Assembly: GCA_016199025.1 (NCBI GenBank)
Contig: JACQHM010000012.1
Span: forward strand, 1-12,951
DNA from: Candidatus Methylomirabilota bacterium
GTDB lineage: Bacteria; Methylomirabilota; Methylomirabilia; Methylomirabilales; JACQHM01
Length of the DNA stretch: 12,951 bases
Direction: 5' to 3'
The notes under the pieces were generated by a model, which was not told where the DNA came from, ran no database searches, and saw only the letters and a program-made list of their open reading frames with translations. Below, piece after piece: positions 5,242 to 12,831 of this stretch (positions within the stretch are counted from its first letter, which is position 1; each line of letters starts with the position of its first letter). Made by a program: the position numbers and the translations under genes.

Positions 5242-6569
5242 CCTGTCTCTCCTGCCTTGAGGGGCGCCGGAAGCTCCTCCTTCACCTCCACGATGGAGAT
5301 GACCGGCAGGAACTTGGCGAAGAGGAGAAACCAGAGGAAGAACCAGGCGAAGCTCCCCGCCGTGATGCTGAGATCGACCCACCTGGGGGTATAGAGCCCC
5401 CACGAATAGGGATCGTACTCGCGGGCAAGGGAGGTGACGATGATGACGAACCGCTCGAACCACATCCCGATGTTGATCAGGATGGAGATCCCGAAGAGCC
5501 ACGGGGTGCTCGTCCGGAGCCGCTTAATGAAGAAGAGGAGAGGGATCAGGGAGTTGAAGATGATCATGATCCAGAAGGCCCAGGCGTAGTGCCCCAGGGC
5601 CCGATACCGGAAGCTCTCCCATTCAAAGGTGTTGTCGCTGTACCAGGCGATGAAGTACTCGGTCACATAGGAGTAGCCGACGATCAATCCTGTGAGGATG
5701 ACGAGCTTCGCCAGGTTCTCCAGGTGCCACTGGGTGATGTAGGCATCGAGCCGGAAGACCCGTCTTAGGGGGATCAACAGGGTGATGACCATGGCTAGGC
5801 CCGAATGGATCGCCCCGGCCACAAAATACGGGGCGAAGATCGTCGAGTGCCAGCCGGGGACCATGGACATGGCAAAGTCCCAGGAGACGACGCTGTGGAC
5901 CGAGATCACCAGGGGCGTGGCCAGGGCGGCGAGGAACAGATAGGCGCTGGTGTAATGCCGCCACTGGCGATCGGTCCCCTGCCACCCCTGGGCCAGGAAG
6001 CCGTAGAGGAGCCTCCGCCATCCTTTTGCCTGGTCCCGGGCCACCGCCATGTCCGGGACCAAGCCGGTGAAGAAGAAGACCATACTGACGATCATGTAGG
6101 TGAAGACGGCGAAGACATCCCAGATCAGGGGAGAGCGGAAATTCGGCCAGAGCCCGCCCATCTGCTTATACGGGAGGAGCCAGTAGAAATACCAGGGACG
6201 CCCCAGGTGGACGATGGGAAAGAGGCCGGCCGTCATCAGGGCGAAGACCGTGACGGCCTCGGCCGTCCGATAGACGGAGGCTCTCCAGCGGACCCGGAAG
6301 AGGAAGAGGATGGCCGAGATGAGGGTCCCCGAGTGGGCGATCCCCACCCAGAACACGAAGTTGGTGATATAGATCGCCCACATGACTGGATGGGTCAGCC
6401 CCGACACCCCCAGCCCGGTGTAGATCTGGGTCATCCAGGCATAGATCCCCCACAGGAGGACGACCACATCGGCCAAAAGGAGCATGTAATAGAGCTTCCC
6501 CGCCGGCTCCATCGTCTTCAGGAGATCCCGATCGGCCTGGACGTAGCCGAGCTGATGGCCGGTGACCAT
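5238..6569 (-). CDS. actC: Alternative Complex III quinol-oxidising membrane subunit ActC (NrfD/PsrC-like)
   Basis: This 443-residue protein with about ten transmembrane helices is paralogous to ActF. In the family ActC carries the quinol site facing the Fe-S subunit ActB. Conserved stretches include YITNFVFWVGIAHSGTLISAILFLFRVRWR (67-96, with H79), HLGRPWYFYWLLPY (121-134), HSVVSWDFAMSMVPGWHSTIFAPYFVAGAI (225-254) and NIGMWFERFVII (366-377). Which residues bind quinol here is inference from homology. The start ATG at 6567-6569 lies 3 bases after the actB stop, with GAGGAGG 8 bases upstream inside actB. The stop overlaps actD as ATGA. The helix bundle, length and neighbours match ActC; NrfD-type subunits of other complexes are excluded by the operon. 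Confidence 0.95.
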   Translation of the reverse strand: MVTGHQLGYVQADRDLLKTMEPAGKLYYMLLLADVVVLLWGIYAWMTQIYTGLGVSGLTHPVMWAIYITNFVFWVGIAHSGTLISAILFLFRVRWRASVYRTAEAVTVFALMTAGLFPIVHLGRPWYFYWLLPYKQMGGLWPNFRSPLIWDVFAVFTYMIVSMVFFFTGLVPDMAVARDQAKGWRRLLYGFLAQGWQGTDRQWRHYTSAYLFLAALATPLVISVHSVVSWDFAMSMVPGWHSTIFAPYFVAGAIHSGLAMVITLLIPLRRVFRLDAYITQWHLENLAKLVILTGLIVGYSYVTEYFIAWYSDNTFEWESFRYRALGHYAWAFWIMIIFNSLIPLLFFIKRLRTSTPWLFGISILINIGMWFERFVIIVTSLAREYDPYSWGLYTPRWVDLSITAGSFAWFFLWFLLFAKFLPVISIVEVKEELPAPLKAGETG

Positions 6570-6572
6570 CCT

Positions 6573-9515
6573 TTAGGCCTCCTCGCTTGGTCTGATCCTC
6601 TTGAGATACGTGATGGCAGGCTGGGTGTTCAGGTGCTCGAAGACCCGATACCGGCGAGGGTTTTGGCGTAACCGGGAAACCTCACTTTCCGGGTCCTTCA
6701 GGTCTCCGAAGACGATGGCCCTGGTGGGGCAGGCCTGGGCACAGGCAGGGACGATGTCACCATCTCGGACCGGCCGTCCCTCCCCCTTGGCTCGTTCCTT
6801 CCCCTCGGTGATCCGCTGGACGCAGAAGGTACACTTCTCCATCACCCCCATCTCCCGGACCGTAACGTCAGGGTTGAGCTGGAGGTTCAAAGGCTCCGGC
6901 CACTTGTAGGTGAACCAGTTGAACCGGCGGACCTTGTAGGGGCAGTTATTGGAGCAGTACCGGGTGCCGACGCATCGGTTGTAGACCTGGATGTTCAGCC
7001 CTTCGGGGTTATGGACGGTAGCGTAGACCGGGCAGACCGGCTCGCAGGGGGCGTTGTCGCAGTGCTGGCAGAGCATGGGGACAAACCGGGTCTCCGGCCG
7101 CTCGGGGGGGCCCTCGACGTACCGCTCGATCCTGATCCAGGACATCTCCCGGCCCCTGGCCACCTCCTCCTTGCCCACCACTGCGAGGTTATTCTCGGCG
7201 TAACAGGCCGTCACACACGCCCCGCAGCCGATGCAGGCGTTTAAGTCAATGGCCATGCCCCAGCGGTGGTTCGGGTGCTCATGAGGGGGGTACATCTGGA
7301 GGACCTTGTGCTCGTCGTGGGGCTCCTTCCCCGCATAGGCCTGAAGCTCCGCCAGAGGGATGACCTGGGCGATCCCCCGGTCGAACTGCCGGTCGCTTCC
7401 GGAGACCGAGGCTAGGAGATGTTTCTTACCGGTCCGGGCGAGGGTCACCTGCGGGGAAAGCCAGGGGAGTCCACCGGAGCGGGGCTCAGGCTCTTTCGGA
7501 AGCAGGGCCAGAGGGTTGGCCCCCCGCCCCTCGGCGTGTCGGCCAAAGGCCGTATGGCCCTGGCCGATCGGGATCGCCACGACCCCCGGTCTCACGCCGG
7601 CGTAGAGATGAGCAGGGAGCTCGATCTCCCCGTCCGGAGACTTGACCGTGAGGAGGTCCCCCTCCTCGATCCCGTGGCGCTTCGCATCCTCGGGATGGAC
7701 CTCCAGCCAGTTGTCCCAGGTGAGCTGGGTCATGGGGTCGGGAAGCTCCTGGAGCCAGGGCCGGTCCGCCCCACGGCCGTCGAAATGGACTAGGGAGGGG
7801 TAGGGAAGGAGGACAAAGGCATCGGCTTGGCCAGCAAGCTCTGGCTCCTCCAAGACCTGGGACAAGGCCTGGACATTCAGGCGGACCGGCTGGGCAGGGA
7901 TTGCTTCAAAGACCCCTCCCCGTCGGAGGGCCTCGACCCAGAACGTTTCGAAGTCAACGTCAGATTGAAGCCGCTGGTGCAATTCTCTCCAGCGGGCCCG
8001 GAGGTACTCGTAGAAGCTCTCCTCCTTGAAGGCTTGGGCCGGTGGGCCGCCCAACCGCTTCGCGAGTGACAGCAACAGGTCGCCCAGGGCCTTCGTCTCG
8101 AAGAGAGGCTGCATGGCAGGCTGCATCAAGCCATGCATCCCTTCCCACGGCTCCACATCCCCCCAGCTCTCCAGGGGCGTGTGGGTCGGAAAGACCAGGT
8201 GGGCCTTCGCCACAGTCTCGTCCATGAAGCTGGAACAACTGACGACCAGGGGCACCTTCCCCAGCGCCCGCTCGAAGCCGGCCGCCTTCGGCATCGTGAA
8301 GACGGGATTCACCTCGGAGAAGAAAAGGGCTGAGACCTGGCCCTTCTCCATCGCCTGGATGAGATCCAGCATCTCCCGGTAGGTTGAAAGCTGACTCAAG
8401 GTGGAGACGGGGCCGAAGCGCACGGTCCGGCCCACGTTCCCGGCGACATAATTTAAGAGATTGATGGCAACCAAAGTAGTAGTGGCGTGGGGCCCACTCA
8501 CAGCCGTCCCGCCCCCCAGGGCGAGGCCGGGATCCCCTTCTGCAAAGGTCCGGGCGAGGCGCTTGACCTCCTCCGGCTCCACCCCGGTGGCCTCAGAGAC
8601 CCGTTTGAAGTCGTAGCAGTCCACCAACGCCCTGATCCGGCCAACCTCGTCTTGAGAGAGGCCCTTCACAAGGCCCTCTGCCACGATCACCCCCACCAGC
8701 CCTAACGCCAGCACCCCCTCGGTGCCGGGCCGAACCGAGATCCATCGATCCGCATTCGCTGCCGTTAACGAGAGCCTCGGCCCGATGAAGATGAACCGCC
8801 CCATCCGGCCATCCTTGTAGGCCCGCATGGCCGCGAACTCCCTCGCGTACATCACCGGCGAGATCCAGGTCTCCAGGAAGTCCGCCCCGAAGGCCAGGAT
8901 GACCGTAGAGGATTCGAGATCGTAGGTCGGGATGACCTCCCGTCCAAAGGTCAGCCGGTTCGCTGTTCTGATCGGCTCGTAGGCAAAGGGTTCATAGCGG
9001 AGCCGACGGGTCGAGCCCAGGATCTTTAGCCACTGATTGACTAACCGATCCGGGCTTCCTGTGAGATGCGGGGTCATCCAGGTGATCCCTACCCCTTTCC
9101 CCTGCTGAAGAAGCTCGGCTAGACGGCTGATCAGCCATGCCTCCGCCTCGTCCCAGCTCACCGGTTTAAGAGTGCCTGAAGCATCCTTCAGGAGTGGTTG
9201 CCGGATCCGATCGGGGTTGTAGAGCCCCTGGAGGGAGGCCTGGCCCCTGGCGCACAGGCGCCCCCGGTTCACCGGGTGGTCGGGGTTCCCCTCGACCTTC
9301 ACGGCCCGTCCTTCCCTGGTCCTGACCAGCATCCCGCACCCGGCGGGGCACTCCCGGCAGACGGTCGCGTACCACGTCGCCTTCCCCGGGATGATCTCCT
9401 CCACCGGGATGAGATACGGGATGAGCTTCTCCGGGGCTTGGGCCGAGCAGCCTGTTAGGGCCGCCGCCCCGCCGATCGAAAGGACCTTGAGGAAGTCCCG
9501 GCGGTTCACCTCCAT
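6573..9515 (-). CDS. actB: Alternative Complex III iron-sulfur subunit ActB (fused MopB-like and ferredoxin domains)
   Basis: This 980-residue periplasmic subunit relays electrons from quinol oxidation to the cytochromes. It starts with a Tat motif (RRDFLKVL, 5-12) followed by a lipobox LTGC (20-23), suggesting a Tat-exported lipoprotein. Residues about 45-700 resemble a molybdopterin oxidoreductase. C53-x2-C56-x3-C60 and C88 form an intact Fe-S motif, but no Cys, Sec or Ser sits at the usual metal-ligand region (YEPFAYEPIRTANRLTFG, 174-191), so it probably has no Mo centre. Residues about 745-970 form the ferredoxin part: C761/764/767/771, C816/819/824/828, C848-T851-C854-C858 and C895/898/925/929. 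The Thr in the third motif implies a [3Fe-4S] cluster. An AAAGGAG site lies 7 bases before the ATG. The related Qrc complex keeps these as separate proteins and lacks ActD-F. Confidence 0.96.
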   Translation of the reverse strand: MEVNRRDFLKVLSIGGAAALTGCSAQAPEKLIPYLIPVEEIIPGKATWYATVCRECPAGCGMLVRTREGRAVKVEGNPDHPVNRGRLCARGQASLQGLYNPDRIRQPLLKDASGTLKPVSWDEAEAWLISRLAELLQQGKGVGITWMTPHLTGSPDRLVNQWLKILGSTRRLRYEPFAYEPIRTANRLTFGREVIPTYDLESSTVILAFGADFLETWISPVMYAREFAAMRAYKDGRMGRFIFIGPRLSLTAANADRWISVRPGTEGVLALGLVGVIVAEGLVKGLSQDEVGRIRALVDCYDFKRVSEATGVEPEEVKRLARTFAEGDPGLALGGGTAVSGPHATTTLVAINLLNYVAGNVGRTVRFGPVSTLSQLSTYREMLDLIQAMEKGQVSALFFSEVNPVFTMPKAAGFERALGKVPLVVSCSSFMDETVAKAHLVFPTHTPLESWGDVEPWEGMHGLMQPAMQPLFETKALGDLLLSLAKRLGGPPAQAFKEESFYEYLRARWRELHQRLQSDVDFETFWVEALRRGGVFEAIPAQPVRLNVQALSQVLEEPELAGQADAFVLLPYPSLVHFDGRGADRPWLQELPDPMTQLTWDNWLEVHPEDAKRHGIEEGDLLTVKSPDGEIELPAHLYAGVRPGVVAIPIGQGHTAFGRHAEGRGANPLALLPKEPEPRSGGLPWLSPQVTLARTGKKHLLASVSGSDRQFDRGIAQVIPLAELQAYAGKEPHDEHKVLQMYPPHEHPNHRWGMAIDLNACIGCGACVTACYAENNLAVVGKEEVARGREMSWIRIERYVEGPPERPETRFVPMLCQHCDNAPCEPVCPVYATVHNPEGLNIQVYNRCVGTRYCSNNCPYKVRRFNWFTYKWPEPLNLQLNPDVTVREMGVMEKCTFCVQRITEGKERAKGEGRPVRDGDIVPACAQACPTRAIVFGDLKDPESEVSRLRQNPRRYRVFEHLNTQPAITYLKRIRPSEEA

Positions 9516-9522
9516 CTCGGTA

Positions 9523-9529
9523 CTCCTTT
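9523..9529 (-). promoter_or_regulatory. Ribosome binding site of actB
   Basis: AAAGGAG lies 7 bases before the actB ATG at 9513-9515 and overlaps the actA stop codon (9528-9530), so ribosomes ending actA translation are positioned at the actB site. Confidence 0.7.
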
Positions 9530-10025
9530 ATTTATGACACGTCACGCAATCGAGGCTCGCCTGCCGCTTTTGGTGGCAGGCCACGCACCGATCCATTGTG
9601 AGGACGACCGCCTCCCGGACCCGGTCCATGGTCTCAATCGGTCCGTGGCATTGTTGGCAGGCGATCCCCGCCTGGACGTGGGGGGTATGGGAGAAATGGA
9701 CGAAGTCCGGCTGATCGTAGATCCTGATCCAGGGGATCGGCTCCTTCCGGTTCCAATACCCCTGGAGCTTTTGGACCTCGGGCTTGTCGGCTGCGGTGAT
9801 CTTGTGACACCCCATGCAGAACTGGACCGAAGGGATCCCGGCTACGGGTGACCGTCGGGCATTGGCGTGACAGTAGAGACACGGGATCTGATAATCCCCC
9901 GCATGGATCTTGTGACTGAAGGCGATGGGCTGCTCCGGTGCCCTTCCTCTCTGGGGAAGGAGGGAAAAGGCTGCGAGGCTAAAAAGCAGCAACCCGCCCA
10001 GGAGGACGATGATGATCGTCTTCAC
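9528..10025 (-). CDS. actA: Alternative Complex III pentahaem cytochrome c subunit ActA
   Basis: This 165-residue membrane-anchored periplasmic cytochrome is the multihaem electron wire of ACIII. It has five CxxCH haem motifs: CLYCH (49-53), CMGCH (70-74), CQQCH (123-127), CVACH (147-151) and CVTCH (160-164). Extra histidines that could be distal ligands are at FSHKIH (36-41) and VHFSHTPH (109-116). A single hydrophobic helix at residues 2-24 acts as a signal anchor. I chose the GTG at 10023-10025 because the lysine plus helix begins there and a G-rich AGGGGTGG lies about 10 bases upstream. A TTG at 10070 is also in frame, but it has no ribosome binding site and would add 15 polar residues. 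Five haems match the known ActA. It is the first gene of the operon, 12 bases ahead of actB. Confidence 0.93.
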   Translation of the reverse strand: MKTIIIVLLGGLLLFSLAAFSLLPQRGRAPEQPIAFSHKIHAGDYQIPCLYCHANARRSPVAGIPSVQFCMGCHKITAADKPEVQKLQGYWNRKEPIPWIRIYDQPDFVHFSHTPHVQAGIACQQCHGPIETMDRVREAVVLTMDRCVACHQKRQASLDCVTCHK

Positions 10026-10096
10026 CGGTTCCGACCCACCCCTGATCAGTTCACTTCCACCCTGGAGCAAGAGAAAATTTTAACAAGCAGGTTTTC

Positions 10097-10125
10097 ATTA
10101 TGCGTGCTCCCTGCTCCTCTGTCAA
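10097..10125 (-). promoter_or_regulatory. Sigma-70 promoter of the actABCDEF operon
   Basis: On the minus strand TTGACA (10120-10125, 6/6) and CATAAT (10097-10102, 5/6) are separated by exactly 17 bp. Transcription would start near 10090, leaving a leader of about 65 bases before the actA GTG. This near-consensus promoter suggests constitutive, strong expression of ACIII under the housekeeping sigma factor. I saw no clear operator around it. Confidence 0.8.
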
Positions 10126-10187
10126 GGACCTTTTCGGCGGGGACGTGACCTTCCTGCGCCCACGGGCCCACCTGGGGTTAAAGTTTT

Positions 10188-10216
10188 AAGGCCACCCATG
10201 TTTCGGGTGGCCTTTT
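10188..10216. terminator. Rho-independent terminator, probably bidirectional
   Basis: AAGGCCACCC (10188-10197) and GGGTGGCCTT (10205-10214) form a perfect 10-bp stem with a 7-base loop. On the plus strand it is followed by two more T (10215-10216), giving a TTTT run. On the minus strand it is flanked by A/T-rich sequence (about 10181-10187). It lies 58 bases past the helicase stop and 63 bases upstream of the act promoter, so it most plausibly ends the helicase transcript and insulates the act operon. Confidence 0.7.
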
Positions 10217-10238
10217 CGTGTGTGTAAGCCCTCAATTT

Positions 10239-10264
10239 TCAGCCGTCTGATGGCTGATGGCTGA
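10239..10264. repeat. Heptamer tandem repeat with a short hairpin after the helicase gene
   Basis: CTGATGG is repeated twice (10247-10253, 10254-10260) and followed by a third partial copy CTGA (10261-10264). TCAGCC (10239-10244) pairs with GGCTGA (10252-10257) as a 6-bp stem. The repeat begins 10 bases beyond the helicase stop and may add to its 3' end structure. Its role is unknown. Confidence 0.5.
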
Positions 10265-10273
10265 ACGCTCACT

Positions 10274-12643
10274 TCAGATCAGCGCGGATTCGAGGACGAT
10301 CCCGCGATCCAGGCCCGGGATGGCCTCGTGGAGCCTCTCCCGCAAGGTGGGGTCCAGTCCCGGGAAGTCCTCGAGCTGGCGGCAGAGGTCGATCAAACGC
10401 CTGAAGGCCCGGATAAGATCTCCCTCGTGGCCACCGTAGGAGTCCTGGACCAGCTTGAGCCAATCCTCCTCCCCGGCAGCCCACCGGTAGGCGGCAGGGA
10501 GATAGCTTACGTGCATGGAGACGGGGAGGGCCACCTGGTGCGCCTTTTGGATCCTCTCCACCTCCTCGGCCAGGTGCTGCATGGCCTGGACCTTTTTGCG
10601 GAGGTGGGAGTATTTTTTCAGGAACATGCGGGAGAAGAGCGTTTCCGTCTCTCTCGGCTCCTCGATCAAGCAGGAAAGGAGGGCGGCGATCTCGTGGGAC
10701 TTCAAGCGGTCGAACGTTCCTGCGAAGAGGACCCGGGCGACCAAAAGCTCGTTGTCGTGGCGAAGGGAGGCGATCAAACGCCCCTCTACCGAGAGGGAGC
10801 CATCCTCTAAGTAGCCGAAATGTTCCAGGATCCTCGCCACCCGGAGGAACTGATCCCAATAGGTTTCCTGAACCTGTTTGAGCTGTTCTCTCCGTTGCTC
10901 CAGGGCCGCCTGGAGACGCCGGGAACGTTGCAGTCTCTTTTCCAGATGGGGTCGCTCCGGGCAGCGGTGACAGGCCGTCTCGGAAAGCTCCAGGGCAAGC
11001 TGCTCTACCCTGGCCCTTGCCTCATGGAGGGTCTCGCTCCAGGGAAAGGCCTTTGCCTCCCTTTTCCGCCGCCGGGGCCTGGCCTCCGAATGAAGCCTCC
11101 TTCGCTCCATCTGGAGGAGGGCCCGCTTTTCCTGGTAGGCGATCAGGTCGGAGAGGTCACAACAGGGGGGGGTCAAGCTCTCGGAGGGGGCAAGCCTGGT
11201 CAGGATCTCTTCCCGCTCCGATTCAAGCCGCCTGATCAGCCGCTGGTTCTGGAACTGGCCGAAGCTCTTCTCGATGGTCCGCCGGATCGCCTCGGGGTCG
11301 GCGAACTTGGACAAGAGGAGGGCGGCCGAACTGTAGCCGATCCTGAACCGGCTCTCGATAGGTTCGGGCTTGCCCCGGATCAAACGGAGGACCTCATCCA
11401 GGGCCTCGACCGAGTCGAAGGCGACCACGCACTTCCCCTCCGGATCGATCCCCCGCCGCCCCGCCCGCCCAGCCATCTGGGTGAGTTCACTGACGGTCAA
11501 GGTCCTGAAGCCGTACTCGCTCCGCTTGCGAAGGCTCTGGATGACGACGCTCTTGGCCGGCATATGGATCCCCAGACTCATTGTCTCTGTGGCGAAAACG
11601 ACCTTGACGAGACCCCGTTCAAACAGGACCTCCGTCAGGCGCTTCAGGGCGGGGAGGATGCCGGCATGGTGCACCCCTGCCCCGTGTCGTAAGCCTTCCA
11701 GGAGGAGGCTGTTCAACGGGCTCTCGGGGACGATGCTTGGATACTCCAACAAGGTCCGCTGGATCACCTCCTCCACCTGGGGGCGGCGGGAAGCTTCCAG
11801 GAGGTCGAGGTTCTGCTCCAAGAGCTGCTCCAGGGCCCGCTCGCAGCCCGAGCGGCTGAAGATGAAGTAGATGGCGGGAAGCCACCCCCGCTCATGAAGC
11901 TCCAGGATGAGGCAGTTGGAGTCGGGCGGGCGCCTTCTGAAGGGCCGGTGGCGGCCCTCGAAGCCACGAGGGTCTTTCACCCGCCTGGGGAGCTCGTTCA
12001 GCGGGAGAATCTTCCCCGCCCGGTCGGACAAGACGTACTGGAGCGGGACAGGGCGGATCGGGTGATGGATGGCTGCGATGGGTCGATGGGTCCTCCCGAT
12101 CCAGTCGGAGATCTCCCCGATGTTCGAGACGGTGGCCGAAAGGGCAACGAGCTGGATCTCTTTCGGACAGTTGATGATGATCTCCTCCCACACCGTGCCC
12201 CGTCCCTCGTCCCCCATATAGTGGCACTCGTCCAGGACAACATAAGCCAGGTTCTGGGGCGGCTCCAGGTAGAACATGTTCCGGAGGATCTCCGTGGTCA
12301 TGACGAGGATAGAGGCCCCGGGGTTCACCTTCACATCGCCCGTCAAAATCCCTACCCGGTGCTCGCCGAATTGCCGGCAAAAATCAGCGTATTTCTGGTT
12401 GCTTAAGGCCTTGAGGGGGGTGGTGTAGGCGATCCGACGGTCCTGTTGTAAGGCCCTGACGATGGCAAACTCGGCGATCAGGGTCTTCCCGGCCCCCGTG
12501 GGCGCGGAGACGATGACGGAGGTCCCTCGGGCGATGAGCTGGATCGCCTCTTCTTGAAAGGGGTCTAAGGAGAAGGGGTAACGGCGTCGGAAGGTGTCGA
12601 AGAGGGCGTCCAGAGGTAACGGGTCAGGGGGAAAAACGTTCAT
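10274..12643 (-). CDS. Ski2/HelY-like DExH-box RNA helicase
   Basis: This 789-residue cytoplasmic superfamily 2 helicase is related to Ski2/Mtr4 and actinobacterial HelY. ATP-driven RNA unwinding in RNA processing or decay is inferred from the family. Motifs in order: Walker A APTGAGKT (47-54), TTPLKALSNQK (74-84), DECHYMGDEGRG (138-149), SAT (169-171), a YFIFSRSGCE segment (259-268), GVHHAG, FATETMSLGIHMPAK and QMAGRAGRRG (389-398). The helical C-terminal region about 440-789 resembles the Ski2 tail. A charged stretch (about 510-600) contains cysteine pairs CC (494-495) and C558-x2-C561. The ATG at 12641-12643 fits the promoter at 12662-12691, which makes the upstream in-frame ATG at 12691 untenable. 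A GTG at 12653-12655 is a second possibility. No ribosome binding site is visible at either. The gene stands alone and ends at a hairpin terminator. Confidence 0.9.
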   Translation of the reverse strand: MNVFPPDPLPLDALFDTFRRRYPFSLDPFQEEAIQLIARGTSVIVSAPTGAGKTLIAEFAIVRALQQDRRIAYTTPLKALSNQKYADFCRQFGEHRVGILTGDVKVNPGASILVMTTEILRNMFYLEPPQNLAYVVLDECHYMGDEGRGTVWEEIIINCPKEIQLVALSATVSNIGEISDWIGRTHRPIAAIHHPIRPVPLQYVLSDRAGKILPLNELPRRVKDPRGFEGRHRPFRRRPPDSNCLILELHERGWLPAIYFIFSRSGCERALEQLLEQNLDLLEASRRPQVEEVIQRTLLEYPSIVPESPLNSLLLEGLRHGAGVHHAGILPALKRLTEVLFERGLVKVVFATETMSLGIHMPAKSVVIQSLRKRSEYGFRTLTVSELTQMAGRAGRRGIDPEGKCVVAFDSVEALDEVLRLIRGKPEPIESRFRIGYSSAALLLSKFADPEAIRRTIEKSFGQFQNQRLIRRLESEREEILTRLAPSESLTPPCCDLSDLIAYQEKRALLQMERRRLHSEARPRRRKREAKAFPWSETLHEARARVEQLALELSETACHRCPERPHLEKRLQRSRRLQAALEQRREQLKQVQETYWDQFLRVARILEHFGYLEDGSLSVEGRLIASLRHDNELLVARVLFAGTFDRLKSHEIAALLSCLIEEPRETETLFSRMFLKKYSHLRKKVQAMQHLAEEVERIQKAHQVALPVSMHVSYLPAAYRWAAGEEDWLKLVQDSYGGHEGDLIRAFRRLIDLCRQLEDFPGLDPTLRERLHEAIPGLDRGIVLESALI

Positions 12644-12661
12644 CGGATTAATCACAAGTGT

Positions 12662-12691
12662 ATTGTACCATGCCCCAAAGGAGGGTTTCAA
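12662..12691 (-). promoter_or_regulatory. Sigma-70 promoter of the helicase gene
   Basis: TTGAAA (12686-12691, 5/6) and TACAAT (12662-12667, 5/6) lie 18 bp apart on the minus strand. The start point would be close to 12655, which leaves only about 12 bases before the ATG at 12643 and falls on an in-frame GTG at 12653-12655. The mRNA would thus be nearly or fully leaderless, consistent with the absence of a Shine-Dalgarno site. Confidence 0.65.
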
Positions 12692-12831
12692 CCATCTTTG
12701 GACTGCCCACCTTTGTTACTTTTTGAAACACCCTCAGGGCTGCCATAGGAGGCCTTCAGGGAAGCAAAGCCTATTTGCCATCTCCAGACATCCTGACATG
12801 GCATGGAGTTTGCCTCGGAGCTAGGAAGCGG

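Noticed and set aside
4729..5502. Longer actD frame of 257 codons
   Set aside because: The extra 87 residues are a shadow of actC; the DUF3341 start at 5241 overlaps the actC stop as ATGA.
5805..6671. 288-codon plus-strand open frame opposite actC
   Set aside because: Its composition (Asp/Gly/Glu/His/Pro repeats) mirrors the reverse complement of membrane helices; the actC frame has clear family motifs.
6573..9515. actB as a molybdenum polysulfide/tetrathionate reductase or the QrcB/C pair
   Set aside because: No Mo ligand residue is visible, the Fe-S domain is fused to the MopB-like domain, and ActA, C, D, E and F surround it in ACIII order; Qrc lacks ActD-F.
9528..10070. TTG start for actA at 10070
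   Set aside because: No ribosome binding site precedes it, and it puts 15 polar residues before the signal anchor; the GTG at 10025 fits better.
10820..11692. 290-codon plus-strand open frame opposite the helicase
   Set aside because: It is antisense to helicase motif VI and neighbours, with no start signal or domain.
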